Assembly (NCBI GenBank): GCA_016868105.1
Contig: VGIA01000018.1
Span: forward strand, 1-33,926
Length of the DNA: 33,926 bases
Source: Betaproteobacteria bacterium
GTDB lineage: Bacteria > Pseudomonadota > Gammaproteobacteria > Burkholderiales > SG8-39
Direction: 5' to 3'
The position numbers and the translations under genes were made by a program. Shown piece by piece: positions 1 through 10,574 of the stretch. A model generated the notes under the pieces. That model did no database searches, was not told where the DNA came from, and was given only the letters and a program-made list of their open reading frames with translations. How positions within the stretch are numbered: position 1 is the stretch's first letter; every line of letters starts with the position of its first letter.

Positions 1-1214
<1,214 letters not shown>

Positions 1215-1221
1215 GTCAGCG

Positions 1222-1227
1222 ATTCTA
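1222..1227 (-). promoter_or_regulatory. Candidate -10 box for glpK
   Basis: The reverse strand reads TAGAAT, a 5/6 match to TATAAT, followed by 7 nt and the glpK ATG. Transcription would then start about one base before the start codon, giving a leaderless mRNA. No convincing -35 hexamer is visible 16-18 nt upstream, so this is only a candidate. Confidence 0.35.
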
Positions 1228-1289
1228 GCAACACCCCTGCTGCTACCATCGCGTTTTCACGGAAGGCGAAGTCCCCAGGGGCAAGCGGC

Positions 1290-2566
<1,277 letters not shown>

Positions 2567-2570
<4 letters not shown>

Positions 2571-3451
2571 GCATCCTCATCAACCGCAACACCCGGGTCG
2601 TGACCCAGGGCATCACCGGCAAGACCGGGATGTTTCACACCCAGACCAGCCGCGCCTATGCCAACGGCAGGAACTGCTACGTCGCGGGCGTGAACCCGAA
2701 CAAGGCCGGGGAGAACTTCGAGGGCATCCCGATTTTCGGCACGGTGAAGGAGGCCAGGGAAAAGGCGGGCGTCAACACCTCGGTGATCTACGTGCCGCCG
2801 CGCTTCGCCGCGGAGGCGATCTGGGAGGCGGTGCAAGCCGAGCTTGAGCTGGTCATCTGCATTACCGAGGGCATCCCGGTGCGCGACATGGTGGTGTTGC
2901 GCGACCGCATGAGGAAGGAGAAACGCCGCACGCTGCTGGTGGGGCCGAACTGTCCCGGCGTCATCACGCCCGACGAGATCAAGATCGGCATCATGCCGGG
3001 CCACATCCACTGCAAGGGCCGCGTCGGCGTGGTGTCGCGCTCCGGCACCCTCACCTACGAGGCCGTGGGGCAGCTCACCGAGCTGGGCATCGGCCAGTCC
3101 ACGGCGGTGGGCATCGGCGGCGACCCGGTGAACGGCTTGAAGCACATCGACCTCATGAAGCTCTTCAACGACGACCCGGACACCGACGCGGTGGTCATGA
3201 TCGGCGAGATCGGCGGCTCGGACGAGGAGGCGGCGGCGCGCTGGGTCAAGGCCAACATGAAAAAGCCCGTGGTCGGCTTCATCGCCGGGGTCACCGCGCC
3301 CCCGGGCAAGAGGATGGGCCACGCCGGCGCCATCATCTCCGGGGGCAAGGGCACGGCACAGGAAAAGCTCGCCGTGATGGCCGCCTGCGGCATCAAGGTG
3401 ACCAAGAACCCCTCGGAGATGGGGCGGTTGCTGAAGTCGGCGCTGAGGTAG
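2567..3451 (+). CDS. sucD: Succinyl-CoA synthetase alpha subunit
   Basis: CoA-binding and phosphohistidine-carrying partner of SucC. The 294-residue protein shows the Rossmann CoA-binding N-terminus ([17 protein letters not shown], 9-25), GPNCPGVI (126-133), and the phosphohistidine segment [12 protein letters not shown] with His252, equivalent to His246 of the E. coli enzyme. Length matches the family (about 290). It overlaps sucC by ATGA, indicating translational coupling and equal stoichiometry. Nothing is truncated. Confidence 0.96.
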
Positions 3452-3458
3452 GGCCCCG

Positions 3459-4673
3459 CTGATTCTCGAGAAGCCCGAACTCCCGCCCGCCACGCCGCGC
3501 CAGATCGCCGCCGACTTTGGCGGCGCCTATGCCGCGAGCGCGCTGGTCGCCTTCATCTTCGCTGCCTCCGGCCCGGTGGCGGTGATCCTCGCCGTGGGCG
3601 CGCGCGGCGGCTTGAGCGAATCCGACCTCGCCTCGTGGATCTTCGGCGCGTTTTTCGTCAACGGCCTGCTCAGCATCGCCTTTTGCGCCCTCTACCGTCA
3701 GCCGCTGGTTTTCTTCTGGTCCATTCCCGGCGCGGTGCTGGTCGGGCCGGCGTTGGGGCACCTGTCGTTCCAGGAAGTGATCGGCGCCTACCTCGCCACC
3801 GGCGTGCTGATGCTGGTGCTGGGCCTCTCGGGCTGGGTGCGCCGCGCCATGGAGGCGGTGCCGATGCCGATCGTGATGGGCATGGTGGCGGGGGTGTTCC
3901 TGAGGTTTGGCCTCGACCTGGTGTACGCGATGCGCGACGAGTTCCGGGTCGCCGCGCCGATGGTGGCCGCGTTCCTGGTCCTCAGCGTGTGGCAGGCGGC
4001 GGGGCGGCGCGTACCGCCCCTCATCGGCGCGCTCGCCGTGGGCGGCATCGCGGTCGCCGTCCTGGGCAAGTTCGACCCCGGCAGCGGCGCGCTGTTTGGC
4101 TTCGCCGCGCCCAATCTCTACGCGCCGGCGTTCTCCTGGCAGGCGATGGTGGAACTGGTGGTGCCGCTGGCGATCACGGTGCTGGTGGTGCAGAACGGGC
4201 AGGGCGCCGCGGTGCTCACCGCCGCCGGCCACCAGCCGCCGGTGAACGCGATCGCCGCGGCCTGCGGCGCCTGGTCGCTGCTGGCGGGCCTGGCGGGAAC
4301 GGTGTCGACCTGCCTCACCGGGCCTGTGAACGCCATCATTTCCGCGAGCGGGGACAAGCAGCGCCACTACACCGCCGGCATCGGCGTGGGCATCCTGGCA
4401 CTCGCTTTCGGCGCGCTGTCGCCGTTCTTCACCCGGCTGCTGCTCGCCACGCCCCAGGCCTTCATCGCCGCGCTGGCGGGCCTGGCGATGCTGCGCGTGC
4501 TGCAGACCGCCTTCAGCGTCTCATTCGGCGGCCGGTTCACCCTCGGTGCGCTGGTCACGTTCCTGGTCACCGTGGCCGACGTGCCCATCCTCGGCATCGG
4601 CGCCGCGTTCTGGGGGCTGGTGTTCGGCTTCGCGGCCTCCTGGCTGCTGGAACGCAGGGACTTCGAGAAATAG
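3459..4673 (+). CDS. benE: BenE family benzoate/H+ symporter-like transporter
   Basis: Inner-membrane transporter of the BenE family, which includes benzoate:proton symporters. About 404 residues, almost entirely hydrophobic helices. Recognisable segments are PMPIVMGMVAGVFLRFGLDLV, VVQNGQGAAVLTAAGH and a C-terminal NCS2-like helix block. The start is unresolved. The earliest GTG is at 3576, but first-helix residues of the family (DFGGAYAASALVAFIFAASG) are encoded upstream of it. A stop at 3444-3446 limits the frame, and between them there is no ATG, GTG or TTG. CTG at 3459, with GGTAGGG-like purines at 3447-3453, or ATT at 3462, is the likely unusual start. It lies 7 bp after sucD and converges on the next gene with a 2-bp gap. 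The substrate is inferred from family only. Confidence 0.85.
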   Translation: MILEKPELPPATPRQIAADFGGAYAASALVAFIFAASGPVAVILAVGARGGLSESDLASWIFGAFFVNGLLSIAFCALYRQPLVFFWSIPGAVLVGPALGHLSFQEVIGAYLATGVLMLVLGLSGWVRRAMEAVPMPIVMGMVAGVFLRFGLDLVYAMRDEFRVAAPMVAAFLVLSVWQAAGRRVPPLIGALAVGGIAVAVLGKFDPGSGALFGFAAPNLYAPAFSWQAMVELVVPLAITVLVVQNGQGAAVLTAAGHQPPVNAIAAACGAWSLLAGLAGTVSTCLTGPVNAIISASGDKQRHYTAGIGVGILALAFGALSPFFTRLLLATPQAFIAALAGLAMLRVLQTAFSVSFGGRFTLGALVTFLVTVADVPILGIGAAFWGLVFGFAASWLLERRDFEK

Positions 4674-4675
4674 GA

Positions 4676-7498
4676 TCAGGCCTCGGCCGCGGCGCCGGGG
4701 GAGGCGAGGTCCGGCTCGCCGCAATGCCTGAGGACCTGCGCGCGCACCTGGTCGCGCAGCGCCACCGCCGCCGCCCAGTCCGTTCCCTGCGGCCACACGG
4801 GCTCGCCGAAGCGCGCCGTGATCGCCGCCTTGCGCAGGTACCAGGTGCCGTCGCGCAGCGCCGAGCGCACGCCGCGCAGCGCCACCGGCACCACCGGGAT
4901 CCCCGCGGCGGCGGCGGCCTGGAAGGCGCCGGTGCGGAACGCCATCAGGCCGGTGTTGCGGGTCAGCGTGCCTTCGGGAAAGACGATGAGCGAAGCGCCC
5001 GCGGCCGCGGCCGCGGCCAGTTCGTTGGCGTGCTCGCTGCTCTTGGCGACGTCGAAGCGCTCGACGAAGCGCGTGCCGTAGCCGGCCAGCAGCCGGTGCA
5101 TCAGCCAGCTGTCCTGGAACTCGCGCTTGGCGACGAAAGCCTGGCCGCGGTAGTCCAGCAGCGCGAGCAGCACCAGCGGGTCGAGGTAGCTGGTGTGGTT
5201 TACCGCCAGCACCACCGGCCGGTCGCGCGGCATGTGCTCCAGCCCGGTCGCGGCGAGCGGGACGCCGCAGAGGCGGAAGAACCAGCGCGACACCAGGCCG
5301 CCGGTCCTCCAGCACGCCGGCACCGAGGCGAACAGCGCGGCGAGGAACGCGACCGGGAACAGCGCCCCGAATGCCAGGTAGCCGCGCAGGCAGAAGCCGA
5401 TGCCGGCGAGGGCGCGCAGGCCGCGGCGCAATTGCGGCGCGGCGCCCGCCAGCACCAAGCGCGCGAACTGCAGCCACACCGCGCCGCCCGCCACCGCCTG
5501 CGGCCCGCGCTCGTAGAACTCGCGCGCGGCGACGCGCCGGATCTTGCCGCTGGAGGTCTTGGGCACGGTGGCCGGGGGCGCGAGCACGATGTCGTCGGCC
5601 GGCGCGCCGATCAGGCCCACGGCGAGGTCGTTGATCATGCGCTTGAGGTCGTCGTGCCGCGACGCATCGCGGTCCTTCATCTCCGCCAGCACCACCACGC
5701 GCTCGGTGCCGGCGGCCGCGTCCCGGCTGCCGAACACCGCGACGCAGCCGCGCCGCACGCCCGCGAGGTCGCCCACCGCCTGCTCCAGCTCGTAGGGGCT
5801 GATGTTGCGGCCGCCGCGGATGATGATGTCCTTCTCGCGGCCGGTGAGGAACAGCGTGCCTTCGGCGAGGTAGGCGCGGTCGCCGGTGTTGACCCAGTCG
5901 CCGCTGCCAAACAGCGTCTTGGTCGCCTCCGGGTTGCGGTAGTAGCCCGAGGTGGAGGAAGGGCCGCGGAACTGCAGCAGGCCTTCGTGCCGGTCGGGCA
6001 GCTCGAGCCCCGCGGAGTCGACGACGCGGATGTCGTGGCCCGGTATCGGCGTGCCGCAGCCGATGACGATGAGGGGCGACGGATCCGCGGGGTTTGCCTC
6101 GATGGCTTCTCCGGTCCGGGTGAAGCGCTCGCGGTCCAGGCGATCGGCGCGCCAGGGCGTGCCCGGCACCGTGATCGCCACGCCCACCGAGGACTCCGCC
6201 AGCCCGTAGGAGGGCGACAGGCAGTTCTTGCGCAGCCCCCATTTCGAGAAGCGCTGCTCGAACCGGACGATGGTGTCCGGGCTCACCGGCTCGGCGGCGT
6301 TGAAGGCGAAGCGCCAGGAGGACAGGTCCAGGCCTTCCATGTCCTGGTCCGCGATGCGGCGCAGGCACAGCTCGAAGGCGAAGTTGGGGCCGCCGGACAT
6401 GGTGCCGCGGTGGCGGTGGATGGAGCGCATCCAGCTGGCGGGCCGCGACAGGAACGCGAGCGGCGACATCAGCACCGTGGGAAAGCCCAGCACGAGCGAC
6501 GCGAAATTCGCGCCGATCAGCCCAAGGTCGTGGTAGAGGGGCAGCCAGCTGACGAAGACGTCCTCTGGGTTGGCGTTCGCCGCCGCGCCCATGGCGCGCA
6601 CGTTGGCCATCAGGTTCGCATGCGACAGCACCACGCCCTTGGGGATGCCGGTCGAGCCCGAGGTGTACTGCAGGAAGCCGATGTCGCCGGGCCTGGGGCG
6701 CACGCGCGTGAAGCCGGCGCTGCCGCCCGCCAGGTCCGCGGGAACCAGCACCGTGTGCAGCGACTCCACCTGCGCGCGCAGCAGCCAGGCGAGGGGCTTG
6801 GCCTCCGGCACCGTGACCATGATGGTCGCGCCCGCGCTTCTCAGGACCCCCACGTGGCGCGACATGTGGTCCTCGATCGTGGTCAGCCGCGCCGGCGGAT
6901 ACAGCGGCACCGGCACGGCGCCGGCGAGCAGCACGCCGTAGAAACAGTAGAGGTACTCCTTGCAGGTGGGCAGCATGATCGCCACCATCTGCCCCGGCTG
7001 CAGGCCGGCGCGATTGAGCTGCGCGGCGTAGCCCAGGGCGCCGTCCCACAGCGCCCGGTAGGTCAGCGGGAACTCCTGCCGGTCCTCGTACATGAACACC
7101 GTGAGCCGGTCGGGCTGGCGCTCGAGGTGGTACTCCAGTGCCTCGGTGAGCGTCGCCGCCTGCTGGTTGGTCGGCGCGGGGACGCCTTGCGATTGCACCA
7201 GGCTGGCGACCACGGTGTCGGCCGCCTTCGCCTCGTGGCCGACGCTGCCCAGCAGGAAGCGCAGCAGGTCGCGCGGCGTCTCGCAGGTGGCGAGGGCCTG
7301 CTCCGGGAGGCTGGCGCCGAATTCCTTCTCCAGCCGCAGCACCAGCTCGACGCGCGCCAGGCTGTCCAGGCCCAGGTCCTTCTCCAGCGAGCAATCGAGA
7401 GCGACCTGTGGCCTGACGTGCGGCCGGGCTTCCGCCGCGACCGCGGCGACCACCTCCAGCACCCGCTCCGGCGCGATCTGTCTGCGAGCGTCAGTCAT
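4676..7498 (-). CDS. ACP - fatty acyl-AMP ligase - PlsC acyltransferase fusion protein
   Basis: A 940-residue, three-domain lipid enzyme. Residues 1-90 are an acyl carrier protein with DLGLDSL (41-47), Ser46 being the phosphopantetheine site. Residues about 110-665 are an AMP-binding ligase with YTSGSTGIPKG (278-288), SWLPLYHDLGLIG (317-329), SGGPNFAFELC (368-378), YGLAESS (431-437), NTGD (537-540) and PKTSSGKIRR (646-655); the SWLPLYHD and SGGPNFAF blocks are typical of fatty acyl-AMP ligases (FAAL). A hydrophobic stretch at about 698-728 precedes a PlsC domain with NHTSYLD (767-773, HX4D) and FPEGTL (840-845). Likely role (inference): activate a fatty acid, load it on its own ACP and transfer it to a lysolipid at the membrane. 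It stands alone, convergent with the BenE gene and divergent from the Bug gene. Confidence 0.9.
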   Translation of the reverse strand: MTDARRQIAPERVLEVVAAVAAEARPHVRPQVALDCSLEKDLGLDSLARVELVLRLEKEFGASLPEQALATCETPRDLLRFLLGSVGHEAKAADTVVASLVQSQGVPAPTNQQAATLTEALEYHLERQPDRLTVFMYEDRQEFPLTYRALWDGALGYAAQLNRAGLQPGQMVAIMLPTCKEYLYCFYGVLLAGAVPVPLYPPARLTTIEDHMSRHVGVLRSAGATIMVTVPEAKPLAWLLRAQVESLHTVLVPADLAGGSAGFTRVRPRPGDIGFLQYTSGSTGIPKGVVLSHANLMANVRAMGAAANANPEDVFVSWLPLYHDLGLIGANFASLVLGFPTVLMSPLAFLSRPASWMRSIHRHRGTMSGGPNFAFELCLRRIADQDMEGLDLSSWRFAFNAAEPVSPDTIVRFEQRFSKWGLRKNCLSPSYGLAESSVGVAITVPGTPWRADRLDRERFTRTGEAIEANPADPSPLIVIGCGTPIPGHDIRVVDSAGLELPDRHEGLLQFRGPSSTSGYYRNPEATKTLFGSGDWVNTGDRAYLAEGTLFLTGREKDIIIRGGRNISPYELEQAVGDLAGVRRGCVAVFGSRDAAAGTERVVVLAEMKDRDASRHDDLKRMINDLAVGLIGAPADDIVLAPPATVPKTSSGKIRRVAAREFYERGPQAVAGGAVWLQFARLVLAGAAPQLRRGLRALAGIGFCLRGYLAFGALFPVAFLAALFASVPACWRTGGLVSRWFFRLCGVPLAATGLEHMPRDRPVVLAVNHTSYLDPLVLLALLDYRGQAFVAKREFQDSWLMHRLLAGYGTRFVERFDVAKSSEHANELAAAAAAGASLIVFPEGTLTRNTGLMAFRTGAFQAAAAAGIPVVPVALRGVRSALRDGTWYLRKAAITARFGEPVWPQGTDWAAAVALRDQVRAQVLRHCGEPDLASPGAAAEA

Positions 7499-7525
7499 GC
7501 GGTCGGTTATGCGTGGCGGCCAGTG

Positions 7526-7531
7526 TAGACT
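7526..7531 (+). promoter_or_regulatory. Candidate -10 box for the Bug-type binding protein gene
   Basis: TAGACT ends 6 nt before the ATG at 7538, so a transcript from it would have almost no 5' leader. The 39-bp gap to the divergent ACP-FAAL-PlsC gene has no clear Shine-Dalgarno on either side. On the reverse strand a CATAAC lies 7 nt before that gene's ATG, which may be its own -10. No convincing -35 is visible. Confidence 0.3.
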
Positions 7532-7537
7532 ATTCGC

Positions 7538-8500
7538 ATGAAAACATTACTAAAACTATTGTGCGCTGCACTCGCGATCCTGCCCGCCATCGCCGGCGCG
7601 CAGTACCCCGAGCGCCCGGTCAACGTCATCGTCGCTTACTCCCCCGGAGGCGGCACCGACTTGATCGCGCGCGCGATCGCGCCGTTCGTGGAGAAGTACC
7701 TCGGCGGCGGCGCCAGGCTGGTGATCGTGAACCGTACCGGCGCCGGTGGCGAAATCGGGTTCGCGGCGCTCGCCAATTCGGCGCCCGACGGCTACAGCAT
7801 CGGCTTCGTCAACACCCCGCCGCTGCTCACCATCCCGATCGAGCGCCAGGCCCAGTTCAACTGGCAGCGCTTCGATTACCTGGGCAACATCATCGACGAT
7901 CCCTGTAACTTCTCGGTGCACGTCGACACCCCGATCCGCGACCTGAAGGAGCTGGCGGCCTACGCCAGGGCGAACCCCGGCGCCGTCACCGTCGGCTCCA
8001 CCGGCGTGGGCTCGGACGATCACCTGGCAATGCTGATGTTCGCCCGTGCCGCGGGCGTGCAGCTGCGCCATATTCCCTTCAAGGGCTCGGCCGACGTGCG
8101 CGCGGCGATCGCCGGCAAGCAGATCACCGTCGCGGCGATCAACATCGGCGAGGCGCTGCAGTACCAGAAGGGCGGCACGCCGCTGCGCAACCTGGTGCAG
8201 ATGAGCCCGGCGCGCACCAACCTCGCCCCCGAGCTTGCCACCGCGCGCGAGCAGGGCTTCGACATCGAGCTCTCGTCGCTGCGCGGCATGGTCGGCCCCA
8301 GGGGGCTGCCGCCGGAGATCCGCGAACGCCTGGTGAACGCGATCGCGCGCGCGGTCGCCGATCCGGAATTCCAGGCCAAGGCGGTGCAGTTCTTCTCCCC
8401 GCTGCGCTACCTGCCGCCGGCGCGGTACGAGGCGCTGGTGCGCGAGGCCGACGTGACCTACCGCGCGCTGTGGAAGGAATTGCCCTGGGCGGAGCGCTAG
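7538..8500 (+). CDS. Bug/TctC family tripartite tricarboxylate transporter substrate-binding protein
   Basis: Periplasmic solute receptor, 320 residues, with a signal peptide MKTLLKLLCAALAILPAIAGA (cleavage expected near A21/Q22). Bug-family hallmarks follow: YPERPVNVIVAYSPGGGTDLIAR, VVNR-like VNRTGAGGEIG, PDGYSIGF, VGSTGVGSDDHLA, HIPFKGSADVRAAIAGKQI and a C-terminal helix block ending KELPWAER. These proteins bind carboxylates or small amphipathic ligands, and many are orphans without TctA/TctB, as here. The stop is 22 bp from the convergent amidohydrolase, whose substrate may be related (inference). The ligand cannot be predicted. Confidence 0.92.
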   Translation: MKTLLKLLCAALAILPAIAGAQYPERPVNVIVAYSPGGGTDLIARAIAPFVEKYLGGGARLVIVNRTGAGGEIGFAALANSAPDGYSIGFVNTPPLLTIPIERQAQFNWQRFDYLGNIIDDPCNFSVHVDTPIRDLKELAAYARANPGAVTVGSTGVGSDDHLAMLMFARAAGVQLRHIPFKGSADVRAAIAGKQITVAAINIGEALQYQKGGTPLRNLVQMSPARTNLAPELATAREQGFDIELSSLRGMVGPRGLPPEIRERLVNAIARAVADPEFQAKAVQFFSPLRYLPPARYEALVREADVTYRALWKELPWAER

Positions 8501-8522
8501 TCCCGGCGGCCCGCGACCGCGA

Positions 8523-10199
8523 TCAGGACCGCAGCACCTGTCCCGCGGCGGCGCTGGTCAGAGCGCCGTTCTCCCAGGTCACCGCGCCGTTGACGACGGT
8601 GTATTCGATGCCCTGCGAGCGCATCACCATGCGCTTGGCGCCGCCGGGCAGGTCGTAGCGCCGCTCCGGCCGCCCGAGCGAGCCCACGGTATCCGGATCG
8701 AAGATCGCCAGGTCGGCGGCAAGGCCGGCCTGCAGGCGGCCGCGGTCCCTGATGCCGAAGAAGTCCGCCGGGTCCGAGGTCATGCGCCGCACCGCTTCCT
8801 CGAGCGTGAGCACCTTTTTCTCGCGCACCCAGGTGCCGAGCACGTAGGAGGGGTAGCCGGAGTCGCAGAGCATGTCCAGGTGCGCGCCGCCGTCGCCCAG
8901 GCCCAGCAGCATCGCCGGGTTGTTGAGGATCTCCGCCATGCGGTCGAGGCGGTTGTTGAACGAAGCCATGGTGAACTCGTTGTCGAGGTCGTCCTCGAGC
9001 GTCAGGTCGAGGAAGGCATCCACCGGGTCCTTGCCCAGTTCCTGCGCCAGCTCGGCGACGGTCTTGCCTTCATGGGGCTTGAGCTTGGGGCTCTTCACCT
9101 CGTGCACCGTGATGCGCGACCAGTTGCCGAAGCCCGCCGGGTTCTTCAGCTCCTGCCTGAACGCGTGCCTGAAGGCCGGGTCCCGGTAGACCGCGGCCTG
9201 CGCCGCCTTGGACTTGTCCTCGAACACGCGCTTCCACGACGGGAAGGCGGCGAAGGAGAACGGGTTGCGCATGTTGATCTCGCGCGTCAGCGGCAGGGGC
9301 GAGGTCTGCGGCCGCGCGCCCCTCGCGATCATCGGCGCCGCCTTCCTGAGCGAAGTGCGCACCGCTTCCGAGATGTCGTCGCGGTCGAACATGGCGATGA
9401 AGGTGATCGGGCGGGCGCTCTCGGTGAGCATGAAATCGAGCAGCTCGAGCTCCGGGTCCTCCATCACGCCGATCTGCCTGGTCATCGCGATCTCGATCGC
9501 GCCCTTGCGGCGTTCGCGCAGCACGTTGCAGTACGCCTGCAGCTCCTCGCGGCTGGCGTTGCGGCAGGCGAGCGGCCGGCCGGCGTAGCCCATGTGCTGG
9601 TTGAGCAGCGTGCTGGAAAAGCCGAAGGCGCCGGCATCCATCGCTTCGGCGATAAGCGTCCTGATGGCGGCCAGCTCCTCGCCGCTTGCCGCCCGCTGCA
9701 TCGACGCCTCGCCCATCACGTAGTGGCGGAACGGCGTCAGCGGCGCGAGGAACGCCAGGTTGAGCGCCGGCTCGCGGCGCGCGGCGGCGTCCATGTACTG
9801 CGGGAAGCTCTCCCAGTCCCAGGTGATGCCCTGCTGCAGGACTTCGAACGGGATCGCCTCGACGTTGACCAGGTCGCGCATGGCGATCTCGCGCGACTCC
9901 GGCCGGCAGGGCGCAATGCCGACCCCGCAGTTGCCCATCACCACGGAGGTGACGCCGTGCCAGGAGGAAGGCGTTAGCGCCCCGTCCCAGCAGATCTGTG
10001 CGTCGTAATGGGTGTGCGGGTCGATGAAGCCGGGCGCCACGGCGAGGCCGCCGGCATCGATGGTCCGGCCGGCCTTGTCGCGGATGTCTTCCTGGACGCA
10101 GACGATCTTGCCGTTCGCAACCCCGACGTCGGCCCGCCGGGCCGGCGCGCCGGTGCCGTCGATGACGAGGCCGTTCCTGACCAGCAGATCGAGTGCCAT
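8523..10199 (-). CDS. Amidohydrolase, N-acyl-D-amino-acid deacylase-like
   Basis: Cytoplasmic metal-dependent hydrolase of 558 residues in the amidohydrolase family 3 / D-aminoacylase group. The N-terminal beta domain (LLVRNGLVIDGTGAP) leads into GFIDPHTHYDAQICWD (58-72; His62, His64). VVMGNCGVGIAPCRP contains the Cys91 typical of D-aminoacylase-like metal sites. LGLGDGGAHLDMLCDSGYPSY (432-452) carries the conserved Asp436. The C-terminal beta domain has ADLAIFDPDTVG. The mid-barrel His ligands of classical D-aminoacylase are not obvious (ITFIAMFDRDD occupies one expected strand), so substrate specificity is open. It starts at the ATG at 10199 and its upstream region contains a near-perfect palindrome (10212-10230). 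Confidence 0.88.
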   Translation of the reverse strand: MALDLLVRNGLVIDGTGAPARRADVGVANGKIVCVQEDIRDKAGRTIDAGGLAVAPGFIDPHTHYDAQICWDGALTPSSWHGVTSVVMGNCGVGIAPCRPESREIAMRDLVNVEAIPFEVLQQGITWDWESFPQYMDAAARREPALNLAFLAPLTPFRHYVMGEASMQRAASGEELAAIRTLIAEAMDAGAFGFSSTLLNQHMGYAGRPLACRNASREELQAYCNVLRERRKGAIEIAMTRQIGVMEDPELELLDFMLTESARPITFIAMFDRDDISEAVRTSLRKAAPMIARGARPQTSPLPLTREINMRNPFSFAAFPSWKRVFEDKSKAAQAAVYRDPAFRHAFRQELKNPAGFGNWSRITVHEVKSPKLKPHEGKTVAELAQELGKDPVDAFLDLTLEDDLDNEFTMASFNNRLDRMAEILNNPAMLLGLGDGGAHLDMLCDSGYPSYVLGTWVREKKVLTLEEAVRRMTSDPADFFGIRDRGRLQAGLAADLAIFDPDTVGSLGRPERRYDLPGGAKRMVMRSQGIEYTVVNGAVTWENGALTSAAAGQVLRS

Positions 10200-10211
10200 G
10201 GGTTGCGCGCC

Positions 10212-10230
10212 AGTCTACCGCGGGTAGGCT
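10212..10230. promoter_or_regulatory. Palindrome with divergent -10-like hexamers
   Basis: Arms AGTCTACC (10212-10219) and GGTAGGCT (10223-10230) flank GCG, with 7 of 8 positions complementary. On the reverse strand the left arm supplies TAGACT, 12 nt before the amidohydrolase ATG. On the forward strand the right arm supplies TAGGCT, with TTGCGC 16 nt upstream of it. The site sits between divergent genes and could be a shared operator/promoter (inference). Confidence 0.4.
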
Positions 10231-10251
10231 GGCTTTCGGGAGGCAAGACTG

Positions 10252-10533
10252 TTGCCGGCTGCGAAACTTCCGTTCGAGCAACTTCTGGCGGTGGCCCGCG
10301 AGGCGTCGTTCATCAAGGGCGCCGAACGGGTGCGCCAGGGCGAGGCCTCGCGTGGCTGCTTCCCGATCCGGTCCGGCAGCGCCGAAGCGCGCGCCGCGCT
10401 GCCCGGCGGCGGCAGGCTGGCGGTGGCGCAGTTCCGCGACGGCGACATGTGCGGCGAGATGGCGCTCATCGACCGCGGTATCGTGTCCGCGACGGTGGTC
10501 GCGACCGTGGCGGTGCAGATGCTGATAACCTAG
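10252..10533 (+). CDS. Short degenerate cyclic-nucleotide-binding-domain protein
   Basis: A 93-residue frame starting TTG at 10252 with GGGAGG 8 nt upstream. The sequence follows a Crp/cNMP-binding fold: KGAERVRQGEASRGCFPIRSGS resembles the beta-strand block before the phosphate cassette. GDMCGEMALIDRGIVSATVVA (64-84) corresponds to the phosphate-binding cassette GxxxGExALxxxxxRxA, with the usual Arg replaced by Val. It lacks the rest of the domain (normally about 120 residues) and any HTH or enzyme domain. It may be a small regulatory protein, but a decaying remnant is at least as likely. Confidence 0.45.
   Translation: MPAAKLPFEQLLAVAREASFIKGAERVRQGEASRGCFPIRSGSAEARAALPGGGRLAVAQFRDGDMCGEMALIDRGIVSATVVATVAVQMLIT
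10526..10531 (+). promoter_or_regulatory. Candidate -10 box upstream of otnK
   Basis: TAACCT lies 7 nt before an ATG at 10539. That ATG opens an 11-codon reading frame (10539-10574) whose TGA abuts the otnK ATG. The same spacing of hexamer to ATG is seen upstream of glpK and the Bug gene. No good -35 is evident, so confidence is low. Confidence 0.25.
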
Positions 10534-10574
10534 CGCCCATGGCCGACCCGGTTTTTCCCCGGCTGGTCCGTTGA

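Noticed and set aside
3635-7528. 1297-codon forward open frame covering the BenE gene and antisense to the ACP-FAAL-PlsC gene
   Set aside because: Arg/Gly/Ala/His-rich composition with no family motif. It is a shadow caused by high GC; the other frames carry intact conserved domains.
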